In this document: positions 1 to 8,342 of the stretch, piece after piece | Numbering within the stretch: the first letter of the stretch is position 1 | Layout: every line of letters starts with the position of its first letter | Source: JBBDLF01 sp040879025 | GTDB lineage: Bacteria > Pseudomonadota > Gammaproteobacteria > Pseudomonadales > Pseudohongiellaceae | NCBI GenBank assembly: GCA_040879025.1 | Contig: JBBDLF010000040.1 | Span: 124,001 to 188,000, forward strand | DNA length: 64,000 nt | Direction: 5' to 3' | The notes under the pieces: model-generated | Seen by the model: the letters and a program-made list of their open reading frames with translations, nothing else | Databases searched by the model: none | What the model was told of the DNA's origin: nothing | Position numbers and translations under genes: made by a program

Positions 1-853
1 CCAGTAGCTCTTCCGCCAGGTTCCGGTCACGCACGGGGTCGGAAGACCGCGGCCGCGTTCCCTTGACGGGCTGCGTCACTACTTCCTGATTCCTCAGTTG
101 GAGAAAGCGTTCCGGCGAGAAGGTGAGCAGTGCGCGATCGCCGCTTTGGAGATAGCCGGAAAAAGGATTGCGGCCGGTTTGTCGCAGACGCAGATAGGCC
201 GAAAGGGCCGAGCCTGAGAACGGCGCCGTGAACCGCTGGGTCAGATTCACCTGGTAACAGTCTCCTGCCAGAATATATTCCCGAATACGCTCGAAAGCTT
301 GCTGATACTGGTGCCGGCTGGTGTCCGGGGTGACCTCTGGCAGGTGAAGTTCTTCCCGCGCCGGACAGGGTTGTTCCAGCGCAGAGAAAACCCGCTCTCG
401 AGTTGCCCGCGGACAGGATGGCAGAAAAAACAGGCGACACCGGCACTGCTGATGGTCAACGATAACCGCCCAACAATAGACGCCGAAGTAAGCGTCGACG
501 ATTTTGTAAGCGCCGCGCTCTGTCAGTACCGGGTATCCCAGGTATCCGATCAGTCCGCCCTGGAACGGCAATTCAGCAAGCTGTGCCTCAGCCACCCCTT
601 TCCGGCGAAACGGGGCAATCAGCTTTTCCATGGCGGCAAAGACATCGTCACCCGCGTGTGCCACATCCCCCGGTTGCATCCTCAATGCATCGCGGCTGTA
701 TCTTGCAAGCGGTAACGCGCTCAGAATATCAAATCGCCCTTCGGCGCTGTTACTGCTGTCCAGAATCACGAGGTCCGGTAATACGGCAAGCCTGCGCATA
801 AGCGACTCACTGTCCGGGTGATAAGGGAGATCGTCAATGATCAGGGTGGTCAT
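1..853 (-). CDS. pabB: Aminodeoxychorismate synthase component I (partial, 3' end outside window)
   Basis: Component I of 4-amino-4-deoxychorismate synthase, which aminates chorismate with ammonia supplied by PabA on the way to p-aminobenzoate and folate. Reading down from the ATG at 853 gives 284 uninterrupted codons that run off the left edge, so roughly the N-terminal 60% is present. The chorismate-binding domain begins near residue 195 with GDCYQVNLTQRF, and PVKGTRPR lies near residue 260. The lysine in the P(I/V)KGT motif separates PabB from anthranilate synthase TrpE, which has alanine there. It starts 9 nt after the roxA stop and is co-directional with roxA-purB-hflD-mnmA. Only the exact start is uncertain. 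Confidence 0.9.
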   Translation of the reverse strand, partial: MTTLIIDDLPYHPDSESLMRRLAVLPDLVILDSSNSAEGRFDILSALPLARYSRDALRMQPGDVAHAGDDVFAAMEKLIAPFRRKGVAEAQLAELPFQGGLIGYLGYPVLTERGAYKIVDAYFGVYCWAVIVDHQQCRCRLFFLPSCPRATRERVFSALEQPCPAREELHLPEVTPDTSRHQYQQAFERIREYILAGDCYQVNLTQRFTAPFSGSALSAYLRLRQTGRNPFSGYLQSGDRALLTFSPERFLQLRNQEVVTQPVKGTRPRSSDPVRDRNLAEELL

Positions 854-862
854 TACGCTGCG

Positions 863-2029
863 CTACTCTTCACTGTCCGTGGCGATATCGGTAAGCACCA
901 GACTGCCGCTGTTGACAAGGGCAAGTAACAGGTCGAGCGCCTCGTTGTTTTTCAGCCAGGGCGCGAGAAAGGCCGCTTCAATGAACTGCGCGTCGCATAG
1001 TCGGCTCGCCAGGGGCATCAGCTCGTTCGTCATCCGGTAACGATGGCCATCGGCGAACAAGTGTGTTTCGCTTTCCTGTCGCAAAAATGCCAGGCGGGCA
1101 TGAGAGTCGCGGGCCAGACCTTTGCCTCCGGACACTCCCGCTTTCAATCCGGTTTTCGATGTCGGCTGCGGGAACCGCAGGTTCTCATAGCGTGGTGAGG
1201 TGACAAAACTGCCGAACCATCGGGCAATGGCGTCGGTATCGTTAACCTTTTGCAGCAGCCATTGATGCAGGTCAGCAATGACTTGCCGACGAATCTCACC
1301 CGGATGTTCGGGAATGCCGGGTTCCCCGTCACGATAACGCTCTTCATCCCCGCTACGGCAGCTCAATTCATCGCTGATTCCCTGCAACATTTCCACGGCC
1401 GAAGGCGCCCTGAATCCAATGGAATAACACACGCTGGCGCCCTCTGAAATGCTTTGGTGTGCGAAGCGAGGGGGCAGGTACAACATATCGCCGGACTCCA
1501 CCATAAATTCCTGCTCGGGAACGAACTTCTCCAGGATTCGCAATTCGCAGTCTTCCATGAGTGCCGCGTCCGCCTCGCACAGACCGCCTGTAAACCATCG
1601 GCGGCGGCCGCAACCCTGAAGCAGGAATACGTCATAATAATCGAAATGTGGTCCGACACCGCCATGGTCGGTTGCGTAACTCACCATAACATCGTCAATG
1701 CGCCAGTCGGGAATAAACCTGAAATGCCGCTTAAGGTTTTTTACCGGGGGATGCCAGATGTCCACCGCCTGAACCAGCAGCGTCCAGTTTGCCGGCGGCA
1801 GTTGCAGAAAGGTTTCTTCGGAAAAAGGCCCATGGGTCAGGTGCCATTTTTTACCCGTATCATCACACCGCACCAGCCTGGATTCCACTTCTTCCTCGCA
1901 GGCAAGTCCGGCAAGTTCGTCAGGGGACACCGGCTCATCCGATAGGTCAATCGCTTTTTTGATCAGGCAGGGTTTTCGTTGCCAATACTCCGCCAGAAAA
2001 AGTTTTATATCGAACTGCTCAAGAATCAT
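863..2029 (-). CDS. roxA: Ribosomal protein uL16 3-hydroxylase (JmjC/cupin oxygenase)
   Basis: Fe(II)/2-oxoglutarate oxygenase of the YcfD/RoxA family, known to hydroxylate an arginine of ribosomal protein L16. The facial triad is visible as HFD (about residues 128 and 130 from this start) and a second His in FAHQS near 191; a basic C-terminal wing domain follows. The frame is open further upstream to a TTG at 2050 (395 aa). I prefer the ATG at 2029 (388 aa) because the distance to the first conserved block (EYWQRKP) then matches E. coli YcfD. It lies 33 nt downstream of purB on the same strand and 9 nt before pabB, the same company it keeps in pseudomonads. Confidence 0.9.
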   Translation of the reverse strand: MILEQFDIKLFLAEYWQRKPCLIKKAIDLSDEPVSPDELAGLACEEEVESRLVRCDDTGKKWHLTHGPFSEETFLQLPPANWTLLVQAVDIWHPPVKNLKRHFRFIPDWRIDDVMVSYATDHGGVGPHFDYYDVFLLQGCGRRRWFTGGLCEADAALMEDCELRILEKFVPEQEFMVESGDMLYLPPRFAHQSISEGASVCYSIGFRAPSAVEMLQGISDELSCRSGDEERYRDGEPGIPEHPGEIRRQVIADLHQWLLQKVNDTDAIARWFGSFVTSPRYENLRFPQPTSKTGLKAGVSGGKGLARDSHARLAFLRQESETHLFADGHRYRMTNELMPLASRLCDAQFIEAAFLAPWLKNNEALDLLLALVNSGSLVLTDIATDSEE

Positions 2030-2062
2030 CTCGGAAGAAATGGCCGGCAATGGTACATGTTT

Positions 2063-3439
2063 CTATATATTCCGCGCCAGTTTGGCGGCGTGGCCGATAT
2101 AGGTGGCGGGGGTTAATTCGCGCAGTTGCCGGCGTGCCTGTTCAGGCAGGTCCAGCCCGTCGATAAATTCTTGCAATGCAGCCTGGTCTATTTGACGACC
2201 GCGAGTGAAAGCCTTCAGTTTTTCGTAGGGTTGCTCCACATGGTAACGTCGCATGACGGTCTGAATGGCCTCGGCCAGCACTTCCCAACTGACCTCAAGG
2301 TCAGCGGAGATTGCCGCACTGTTGATTTGCAGTTTGCCCAAACCCTTCAGCGTTGCCTGACAGGCGATCAGACTGTGAGCCAAGCCGGTGCCAAGATTGC
2401 GCAGTACCGTGGAATCCGTCAGGTCTCTTTGCCAGCGCGAAACCGGCAATTTTTCCGCCAGGTGCTGCATGATCGCGTTGGCTATGCCGAGATTGCCTTC
2501 AGAATTTTCGAAGTCAATCGGATTGACCTTGTGAGGCATGGTTGACGAACCCACTTCGCCGCTGACCGTTTTCTGAGTGAAATAGCCCAGGGAAATATAG
2601 CCCCACAGGTCGCGATTCAGGTCCAGTAATATCGTATTGAAACGACACACCGCGCCGAACAGTTCGGCGATATAGTCATGAGGCTCAATCTGGGTAGTGT
2701 ACGGGTTCCAGTCCAGGTTCAGTGAGGTGACGAATGCCTCAACATGGTGCTCCCAGTCCACTTCCGGGTAGGCCACCAGGTGCGCATTGTAGTTGCCGAC
2801 GGCACCATTGATCTTGCCGAACAGGGGAGCCTGGGCAAACAACTGCAACTGTCGCCGCAGGCGGTGAACCACATTCGCCAGTTCCTTGCCCATCGTGGTG
2901 GGGGAAGCGGTTTGTCCATGCGTTCTCGACAGCATCGCCTGTTCAGCATGTTCATGGGCAAGGTCGGCCAGTTTGTCAATTACCGAAACCATGACAGGTA
3001 ACATCACGTTCTTTCTGGCGTCCGCGAGCATCAGGGCATAGGAAAGATTATTGATATCCTCCGAGGTACAGGCGAAGTGCACAAACTCCACCTGCTCGCG
3101 CAATTGCGGGTGCCCACCGATTTTTTCCTTGATAAAATATTCAACCGCCTTGACATCATGATTGGTGGTCGCTTCGATTTCCTTGACCCGGGCCGCGTCC
3201 TGCATCGAAAAGTCCGCCAGCAGTTTTTCAAGCAACGCCTGTTCTTCGCTGTTGATATCCGCCGCTTCATGGATATCCGGAATGGACGCCAGTTTCTGCA
3301 ACCAGCGAACTTCAACCTGCACCCGGTAACGGATGAGTGCAAACTCGCTGAAGTACGCGCTCAGATCGGCGCATTTGTCTCGATAACGGCCATCGATGGG
3401 AGAAATGGCGTTCAGCGGGGTCAACGTTTCTACGGTCAT
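2063..3439 (-). CDS. purB: Adenylosuccinate lyase
   Basis: Cleaves SAICAR to AICAR plus fumarate and adenylosuccinate to AMP plus fumarate in purine synthesis; a homotetrameric cytosolic enzyme. The 458-aa length is typical. Superfamily signatures are present: TSEDIN near residue 125, SRTHGQTASPTTMGKE near 171, and the flexible signature loop SSTMPHKVNPIDFEN near 297. The start is ATG. It sits between hflD (25 nt upstream) and roxA, the order seen in Pseudomonas and, for hflD-purB, in E. coli. The name is secure. Confidence 0.97.
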   Translation of the reverse strand: MTVETLTPLNAISPIDGRYRDKCADLSAYFSEFALIRYRVQVEVRWLQKLASIPDIHEAADINSEEQALLEKLLADFSMQDAARVKEIEATTNHDVKAVEYFIKEKIGGHPQLREQVEFVHFACTSEDINNLSYALMLADARKNVMLPVMVSVIDKLADLAHEHAEQAMLSRTHGQTASPTTMGKELANVVHRLRRQLQLFAQAPLFGKINGAVGNYNAHLVAYPEVDWEHHVEAFVTSLNLDWNPYTTQIEPHDYIAELFGAVCRFNTILLDLNRDLWGYISLGYFTQKTVSGEVGSSTMPHKVNPIDFENSEGNLGIANAIMQHLAEKLPVSRWQRDLTDSTVLRNLGTGLAHSLIACQATLKGLGKLQINSAAISADLEVSWEVLAEAIQTVMRRYHVEQPYEKLKAFTRGRQIDQAALQEFIDGLDLPEQARRQLRELTPATYIGHAAKLARNI

Positions 3440-3464
3440 CGATCAAAGCCCTGAATAGAGGAAA

Positions 3465-4121
3465 CTAAAGAGTGGAAATCAAGCTGCGGCGAATACGGGT
3501 GACACAGTCCTTTATTTTTTTTCGGTAAACCACCAGATGCCAGCGCCGGCCGCCCAACTGCGACCACAACACAGCTGACCGGATGCCGGCCAGAAGGAGC
3601 GTACGGATTCTGTCGGCAACATGGTCATCCTTCAGATATTCGACATTCCCCTGCACCTGAACGCGAAACGGCAATGTGCTGATCGTCCGCTGGTATATGC
3701 CCGCGGCCTGTTGATAAAAGGCATCGGAGGTTGCGTGGTCTGCGTCGTCAGTCAATGGATCGAGCAGTTGTAATTCCCTGCGCAGCGCCGATTGTACCGG
3801 CTTGTTGATCATTACGCGCCGGCTCAGTTCCAGCACCCCCAGAGTGTATCTAATGACGTTGCTGTTTTCCCGCATTTTTTCATTGCTGAACATGTCTTGC
3901 AGGGTTTGTAAGCCCAGGCCCAGTCGGGAAACAAAGGGATAGACATCGGCAACCGTCCCGGGATTCATCACCAGCAGAGGATTGACGCAGGCAACCATCT
4001 CGTCATCAGACGCGGAACCGCGCGACGCCAGGCGGTGCACCAAAAAGGTACACTGTGCCACGGCGGCGAGCGCTATATACTGGTATTCCATTCTGTCGAA
4101 CTTATTTGAAAAATTGTTCAA
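3465..4121 (-). CDS. hflD: HflD-family protein
   Basis: HflD is a mainly helical, membrane-associated protein; in E. coli it binds phage lambda CII and affects lysogenization, and its housekeeping role is unclear. Recognisable stretches are YQYIALAAVAQ near the N-terminus, VIRYTLGVLELSR in the middle and LLLAGIRSAVLWSQLGGRRW near the C-terminus. At 218 aa it is close to the family's usual length. I keep the TTG start at 4121 because a strong Shine-Dalgarno (GGAGGAG) sits 6 nt before it; an ATG at 4091 would also give a plausible N-terminus. From 4121 the gene overlaps the end of mnmA by 20 nt, so it is probably translationally coupled. Confidence 0.88.
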   Translation of the reverse strand: MNNFSNKFDRMEYQYIALAAVAQCTFLVHRLASRGSASDDEMVACVNPLLVMNPGTVADVYPFVSRLGLGLQTLQDMFSNEKMRENSNVIRYTLGVLELSRRVMINKPVQSALRRELQLLDPLTDDADHATSDAFYQQAAGIYQRTISTLPFRVQVQGNVEYLKDDHVADRIRTLLLAGIRSAVLWSQLGGRRWHLVVYRKKIKDCVTRIRRSLISTL

Positions 4122-5187
4122 TTATGGCTCCTCCGAGGCAGCGGTCTCCATCGTAAAATACAGCATACTGCCCGGGCGTCACGGCGCGTTGCGGTTTTTC
4201 AAAGATGACCTTGACACCCCCGTCATCCTGGTGTTCCACCACGCAATTTTGATCTTTCTGCCGGTAACGAATCTTCGCCGTGCACCGCAGTGGCATCGGA
4301 GGTATCCCGCCATTGATCCAGGCCGGAGCCCCGGCGTGCAGCACCGACGAGAACAGGTGGGGATTGTCGTTACCCTGGGCAACAACCAGCACGTTTTTTG
4401 CAACATCCTTGCCGACAACGTACCAGGGTTCTTCTTCGTATTTCTGCATACCACCGATTCCCAGACCCTGGCGCTGACCGTAGGTATAGTACATAAGACC
4501 CTCATGTGTGCCGACCCTGTCACCGGAATCGGTTTCTATATCGCCGGGACTTGCAGGCAGGTATTGCTGGAGAAAGTCGCGAAAGCGGCGCTCTCCAATG
4601 AAACAGATGCCGGTACTGTCCTTCTTGTTGCTGGTGATGAAACCTTCGCGCGCGGCAATGGCGCGGACCTCGCTTTTATCGATGCCCCCCAACGGAAAAA
4701 GACTGTGCCGCAGACAGGACTCGCTGACCTCACAGAGAAAGTAACTTTGATCCTTGTTGGCGTCCAGTCCCTTCAGCATAACGGTCCGGCCGTCCACTTC
4801 AGCCTTGCGCACATAATGGCCGGTGGCGATGGCGTCGGCTCCCAGTGCCAGGGCGTACTCCAGAAACGCCTTGAATTTGATCTCCCGATTACACAGAACG
4901 TCAGGGTTGGGTGTCCGTCCGGCCCGGTACTCAGTGAGGAAATGGGCGAAAACATTGTCCCAGTATTCCGACGCGAAGTTGGCGGTATGCAGAGGAATGC
5001 CGAGTTTTTCGCAGACCGAGCGGGCATCCGCGAGGTCGGCCTTCGCGGTACAGTACTCGGTACCGTCGTCCTCATCCCAGTTCTTCATGAACAGGCCTTC
5101 GACGGCATAGCCCTGTTGCAGCAGCAGGGAGGCGGCCACGGACGAGTCCACGCCGCCCGACATACCGACAATGACACGCTCGCTCAT
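4102..5187 (-). CDS. mnmA: tRNA-specific 2-thiouridylase MnmA
   Basis: Installs the 2-thio group on wobble U34 of tRNA-Lys, -Glu and -Gln, taking sulfur from the TusABCDE relay; tusBCDE lie about 17 kb away in this window. The ATP-pyrophosphatase P-loop GMSGGVDSS is at residues 8-16. The two catalytic cysteines fall in DVLCNREIKF (near 101) and GICFIGERRF (near 199). The 361-aa length is typical and the start is ATG. It lies 12 nt after the nudJ stop and overlaps hflD. The nudJ-mnmA-hflD-purB order is conserved in gammaproteobacteria. Confidence 0.97.
   Translation of the reverse strand: MSERVIVGMSGGVDSSVAASLLLQQGYAVEGLFMKNWDEDDGTEYCTAKADLADARSVCEKLGIPLHTANFASEYWDNVFAHFLTEYRAGRTPNPDVLCNREIKFKAFLEYALALGADAIATGHYVRKAEVDGRTVMLKGLDANKDQSYFLCEVSESCLRHSLFPLGGIDKSEVRAIAAREGFITSNKKDSTGICFIGERRFRDFLQQYLPASPGDIETDSGDRVGTHEGLMYYTYGQRQGLGIGGMQKYEEEPWYVVGKDVAKNVLVVAQGNDNPHLFSSVLHAGAPAWINGGIPPMPLRCTAKIRYRQKDQNCVVEHQDDGGVKVIFEKPQRAVTPGQYAVFYDGDRCLGGAIIEQFFK
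4128..4134 (-). promoter_or_regulatory. Shine-Dalgarno of hflD supporting a TTG start
   Basis: Minus-strand GGAGGAG lies 6 nt upstream of the TTG at 4121 and inside the end of mnmA. Nothing comparable precedes the in-frame ATG at 4091. The site therefore favours the longer protein and coupling with mnmA. Confidence 0.6.
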
Positions 5188-5199
5188 CTTCTGATCACC

Positions 5200-5667
5200 T
5201 TATGTCCTGGAATAAGTGGAAAGGGTAACCCGCTTGATCAGTGAGAGCGGATAGCGGATCCCATCCAGATAATCGTTCACGGCCATTGTTACCGCCGGGC
5301 TACGCAAGGAGGAGCCAAGCCCCCGAATTTCGTCGGCTGTCAGCCACACGGCTTCAAGAATGTCCGCATCCAGCGGGCGATCCGCGATTTTTGTGATCGC
5401 ATCGGCGATAAAGCAGCTGCGGATATAACAGAGCCCGTTGGCCGGGGAAGTGTACTGATACAGTCCGAGAAAATATTTTACGTCAACCCGCCAGGCGGTT
5501 TCTTCAAGCGTCTCGCGAACCGCCGCTTCTATCAGGCTTTCATTCTGTTCAAGGTGCCCGGCTGGCTGGTTATAGACTACTTCGCCGGCTATGGCTTCCT
5601 TGACCATCAGGAAACGACCGTCGCGCTCGACCACGGTGGCCACAGTCTTGTGAGGGAGCCATGTCAT
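5200..5667 (-). CDS. nudJ: NUDIX hydrolase, NudJ-like phosphatase
   Basis: Nudix pyrophosphohydrolase resembling NudJ, which acts on nucleoside and thiamine-type (HMP) pyrophosphates. The Nudix box runs from G37 to about residue 59 with E43, R51-E52 and E55-E56 in place; the usual glycine after the EE pair is alanine (EETAW). The frame is open upstream to 5865, but that extension has no family similarity and would overlap moaC. I therefore start at the ATG giving MTWLPHKTVATVV (155 aa, the family length). It heads the minus-strand run into mnmA and diverges from moaC. Confidence 0.85.
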   Translation of the reverse strand: MTWLPHKTVATVVERDGRFLMVKEAIAGEVVYNQPAGHLEQNESLIEAAVRETLEETAWRVDVKYFLGLYQYTSPANGLCYIRSCFIADAITKIADRPLDADILEAVWLTADEIRGLGSSLRSPAVTMAVNDYLDGIRYPLSLIKRVTLSTYSRT

Positions 5668-5825
5668 AAGATTCTCATGCCGTCTTCCATCGCGCCAAAT
5701 GGGCCGCAATCCTAACCCATCTGAAGCCGGATTCAAGCCGGGCAGGGTCCGGTCCTTTAGTTTGTCCTTTAGATAGGCAAGGCAAAGAGGGATAATACGG
5801 CATCGGGCAGGCGCAGGGAAAACCA

Positions 5826-6326
5826 ATGAACAAACTGACACATCTGGATGAAAAAGGTCACGCACGCATGGTGGACGTGAGCGGCAAGGCGGTCACAACC
5901 CGTGTTGCCACCGCTACCGGCAGGGTGAGAATGTCGGCCACCACTGTGAAACTGATCGCCGCGGGCGGTCACAAAAAGGGCGATGTGCTGGCGGCGGCCA
6001 GAATCGCGGGCATCCAGGGTGCCAAGCGTTGTTCTGACCTTATTCCGTTATGCCACCCCCTGATGCTCAGTTCCGTGTCACTTGAATTCGAACTGAACTC
6101 TGTTGACAATGTGGTGCTGATTACCGCGGTCTGCAAGCTGGACGGCAAAACCGGCGTGGAAATGGAGGCCCTCACCGCTGTATCAGTAGCGGCGCTGACG
6201 ATCTATGACATGTGCAAGGCCGTGGACAAGAGCATGATCATTGAAGCTATCTGCCTGCAGGAAAAAACCGGAGGGAAAAGCGGTCATTATCTCCGGACCG
6301 GTGAGGAACCGGAAAACGAACCCTGA
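5826..6326 (+). CDS. moaC: Cyclic pyranopterin monophosphate synthase MoaC
   Basis: Converts the MoaA product (3',8-cyclo-GTP) to cyclic pyranopterin monophosphate, the second step of molybdenum cofactor synthesis. The 166-aa protein carries the hallmark LCHPLMLSSV and the active-site region KTGVEMEALTAVSVAALTIY. It is first of moaC-moaD-moaE on the plus strand with gaps of 29 and 10 nt. moaA and moaB are not in the window and must lie elsewhere. The ATG at 5826 matches the family N-terminus (MNKLTHLDEKG). Confidence 0.97.
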   Translation: MNKLTHLDEKGHARMVDVSGKAVTTRVATATGRVRMSATTVKLIAAGGHKKGDVLAAARIAGIQGAKRCSDLIPLCHPLMLSSVSLEFELNSVDNVVLITAVCKLDGKTGVEMEALTAVSVAALTIYDMCKAVDKSMIIEAICLQEKTGGKSGHYLRTGEEPENEP

Positions 6327-6355
6327 CAACAGCAAAGTGCCGAAACTGGAGAGTT

Positions 6356-6607
6356 ATGCTGAGCATTAATTATTTCGCCAGCGTGCGTGAACAGGCAGGC
6401 CGGGCTCACGACCAACTGGACATGCCGGCGTCGGTGACCTCCATCGCGGAACTGATCAAGTACCTTGTGGCCACCGATCCTTCCCGTATGACCATGCTGG
6501 AAGACAATTCCGTGCTGGTGGCTGTCAATCAGACCGTCGTGAACACCGACTACACTCTGCGCGGAGATGAAGAAGTGGCTTTTTTCCCTCCGATGACCGG
6601 AGGCTGA
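6356..6607 (+). CDS. moaD: Molybdopterin synthase small subunit MoaD
   Basis: Ubiquitin-like sulfur carrier whose C-terminal glycine is thiocarboxylated and donates sulfur to cyclic pyranopterin monophosphate within the MoaD2-MoaE2 complex. The protein is 83 aa and ends in PPMTGG, with the required terminal Gly-Gly. The N-terminal strand SINYFASVREQAG is typical of the family. It lies 10 nt before moaE. Confidence 0.95.
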   Translation: MLSINYFASVREQAGRAHDQLDMPASVTSIAELIKYLVATDPSRMTMLEDNSVLVAVNQTVVNTDYTLRGDEEVAFFPPMTGG

Positions 6608-6617
6608 CTGATTCATC

Positions 6618-7073
6618 ATGATTTCAGTGCAGGAACAGGATTTTGACCTGGCGGGTGAATACAGTTACCTGCGCGAGAGCGCGGGTAATGCAGGCGCGAT
6701 TGTCACTTTTACCGGGCTGGTGCGGGAATTTTATGAAGCCGATGCGGAGCAACCCGTACAACGTCTGTTTCTTGAACATTATCCGGGGATGACCGAGAAA
6801 GCCCTGGATGACATCGTGTCGCAAGCCGCGAGCCGATGGGATCTGCAGGCAAGTCGTGTGATACATCGGATCGGCAATTTGAGACCGGGCGACCAGATTG
6901 TATTTGTCGGCACCGCCAGTACCCACCGGCACCACGCCTTCAGCGCCGCGGAATTTATTATGGATTATCTGAAGAGCAGGGCACCGTTCTGGAAAAAGCA
7001 ACACAGTGCAGATCAGGTGCGATGGGTGGAAAGTCGCACCCTCGATGTCGACGCCCTTAAACGCTGGAGTTGA
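6618..7073 (+). CDS. moaE: Molybdopterin synthase catalytic subunit MoaE
   Basis: Large subunit of molybdopterin synthase, which inserts two dithiolene sulfurs into the pterin. At 151 aa it is full length. It shows GAIVTFTGLVREF, FLEHYPGMTEKAL, the histidine-rich STHRHHAF segment and the lysine-rich catalytic LKSRAPFWKKQ. It is the last gene of the moa run and converges with rluE across a 53-nt gap in which I see no clear terminator. Confidence 0.96.
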   Translation: MISVQEQDFDLAGEYSYLRESAGNAGAIVTFTGLVREFYEADAEQPVQRLFLEHYPGMTEKALDDIVSQAASRWDLQASRVIHRIGNLRPGDQIVFVGTASTHRHHAFSAAEFIMDYLKSRAPFWKKQHSADQVRWVESRTLDVDALKRWS

Positions 7074-7126
7074 ACACTTGCTCCAAACCCCACATAAACC
7101 GCTCACATAAACGAGAGGGAACGCGG

Positions 7127-7684
7127 TTACGCGGACCAGTCGCGCGGCACCGATTCCAGCTTGAACTCGCCGGGCTGAAGACTTCCCAGTTCCCATTCCC
7201 CAACTTTTATCCGTATCAGCCGTAACGTCGGAAACCCAACAGCCGCGGTCATTCGTCGGACCTGACGGTTCTTGCCTTCGCGAAGCGTCAGTTCAATCCA
7301 GCAGGTGGGAACCGTTTTACGTTCACGGATGGGTGGGAGGCGTGGCCAAAGCCGGGGCATGGCCACTGCACGCGCCAGGGCGGGGCGCGTCAGCCCGTCT
7401 TTCAACACCACGCCGTCCGCCAGCCTTTGCAAGGCTTCTTCGTCAATCTCGCCTTCTACCTGGGCAAGATAGACTTTGGACATTTTAAATCGGGGGTCGC
7501 TGATTTGCTGTTGCAGGACACCGCAGTCGGTTAGCAGCAGGAGGCCTTCCGAATCCTTATCCAAGCGTCCAGCGGGGTAGAACCCCTTATGGGGAATGTA
7601 AGGGGCCAGCGTTTCAGAGGACGTTGAACCGGTAAACTGGGAGAGTACATTGAAGGGTTTGTTGAGCAACAGCAATCGCGGCAT
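7127..7684 (-). CDS. rluE: 23S rRNA pseudouridine synthase, RluE-like
   Basis: RsuA-family pseudouridine synthase; E. coli RluE modifies U2457 of 23S rRNA. The catalytic motif AGRLDKDSEGLLLLT places the nucleophile at Asp42, and GKNRQVRRM is the second family motif near residue 135. Like E. coli RluE it lacks an N-terminal S4 domain, beginning directly with LLLLNKPFNVLSQF. The length is 185 aa. It is single, converging on moaE and transcribed away from cspD. The family is certain; the RluE rather than RluF/RsuA assignment rests on length and the missing S4 domain. Confidence 0.88.
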   Translation of the reverse strand: MPRLLLLNKPFNVLSQFTGSTSSETLAPYIPHKGFYPAGRLDKDSEGLLLLTDCGVLQQQISDPRFKMSKVYLAQVEGEIDEEALQRLADGVVLKDGLTRPALARAVAMPRLWPRLPPIRERKTVPTCWIELTLREGKNRQVRRMTAAVGFPTLRLIRIKVGEWELGSLQPGEFKLESVPRDWSA

Positions 7685-7766
7685 GGGCGGGAAGTTTTTT
7701 TCAACAATAGAGTACCAGAGTGCATCCGCACCGGTGTTGCAATCCGGCCGCCGTAAGAATCAGGCG

Positions 7767-8066
7767 TCAGGAAACGCCGGGTTCCGACTGGCTAACCTGC
7801 AACGTCGGAGCTTCGTCCACGTCCGTTGTTTGCAGGTCGGCATCCGTAATTTCCACCCCTGTATCCACTGGTTTGATATTGGCTGCGTGGAGGCCCTTGG
7901 GGCCCTCTACGGTATCGAATGAAACCAGTTGTCCTGCTTTGAGGGTCTTGTAACCTTCCATGCCGATTGCGGAATAATGTGCAAACAGATCATCCCCACC
8001 GTCGTCAGGAAGAATGAAACCAAAACCCTTGGCGTTGTTGAACCATTTAACTTGCCCAGTGCTCAT
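7767..8066 (-). CDS. cspD: Cold-shock domain protein, CspD-like
   Basis: Small nucleic-acid-binding OB-fold protein. The cold-shock domain fills residues 1-67, with RNP1 as KGFGFI (about 13-18) and RNP2 as DLFAHY. A tail of about 30 residues rich in Asp, Thr and Glu follows, making 99 aa against about 74 in E. coli CspD. Its position, divergent from clpS-clpA, is where cspD lies in E. coli and Pseudomonas; there CspD is a stationary-phase inhibitor of replication. A near-consensus promoter and a leader hairpin lie upstream (separate entries). Confidence 0.88.
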   Translation of the reverse strand: MSTGQVKWFNNAKGFGFILPDDGGDDLFAHYSAIGMEGYKTLKAGQLVSFDTVEGPKGLHAANIKPVDTGVEITDADLQTTDVDEAPTLQVSQSEPGVS

Positions 8067-8104
8067 GGCAATACTCCAGACTTCTTATTTTTTCTTTTAA
8101 AAAC

Positions 8105-8126
8105 GTGGCAACTTCGAGGTAGCCAC
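8105..8126 (-). promoter_or_regulatory. Leader hairpin of cspD with following U run
   Basis: On the minus strand GTGGC...GCCAC forms a 5-bp stem extended by two pairs across a T-T mismatch, with a 6-nt loop, directly followed by GTTTTT. It sits between the predicted transcription start and the cspD start. It could be a weak attenuator or a temperature-responsive leader structure. Confidence 0.35.
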
Positions 8127-8133
8127 TTCATTG

Positions 8134-8162
8134 CGTATACACTATACAAAGCGCAATGTCAA
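8134..8162 (-). promoter_or_regulatory. Predicted sigma-70 promoter of cspD
   Basis: The minus strand has a perfect -35 TTGACA (8157-8162), a 17-bp spacer and -10 TATACG (8134-8139). It gives a leader of about 60 nt before the cspD ATG. Confidence 0.6.
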
Positions 8163-8342
8163 AAAACGGAACCGGGGTTCCCCGCAGTGAAGGCGCGCCC
8201 CGGCTGTCGGGTGACAGAAGGGGCGCACGTCACGGTCTGTTGCTTATCGTTACCTGGAAACCCTTTAAAATAAATCCCAACTGGAGGAAAATAGTCACTC
8301 TGGTAAGCAATTAACACGGTGTTTTCCAATACGTAGGCAACT

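Noticed and set aside
1..853. Anthranilate synthase TrpE instead of PabB
   Set aside because: The PVKGT lysine is characteristic of PabB; TrpE has alanine at that position.
3982..5244. 420-codon plus-strand open frame opposite mnmA and hflD
   Set aside because: It mirrors the minus-strand mnmA reading frame and has no family similarity; mnmA shows all its motifs.
5668..5865. Longer NudJ starting at 5865
   Set aside because: The extra 66 residues lack family similarity and would overlap the moaC start on the other strand.
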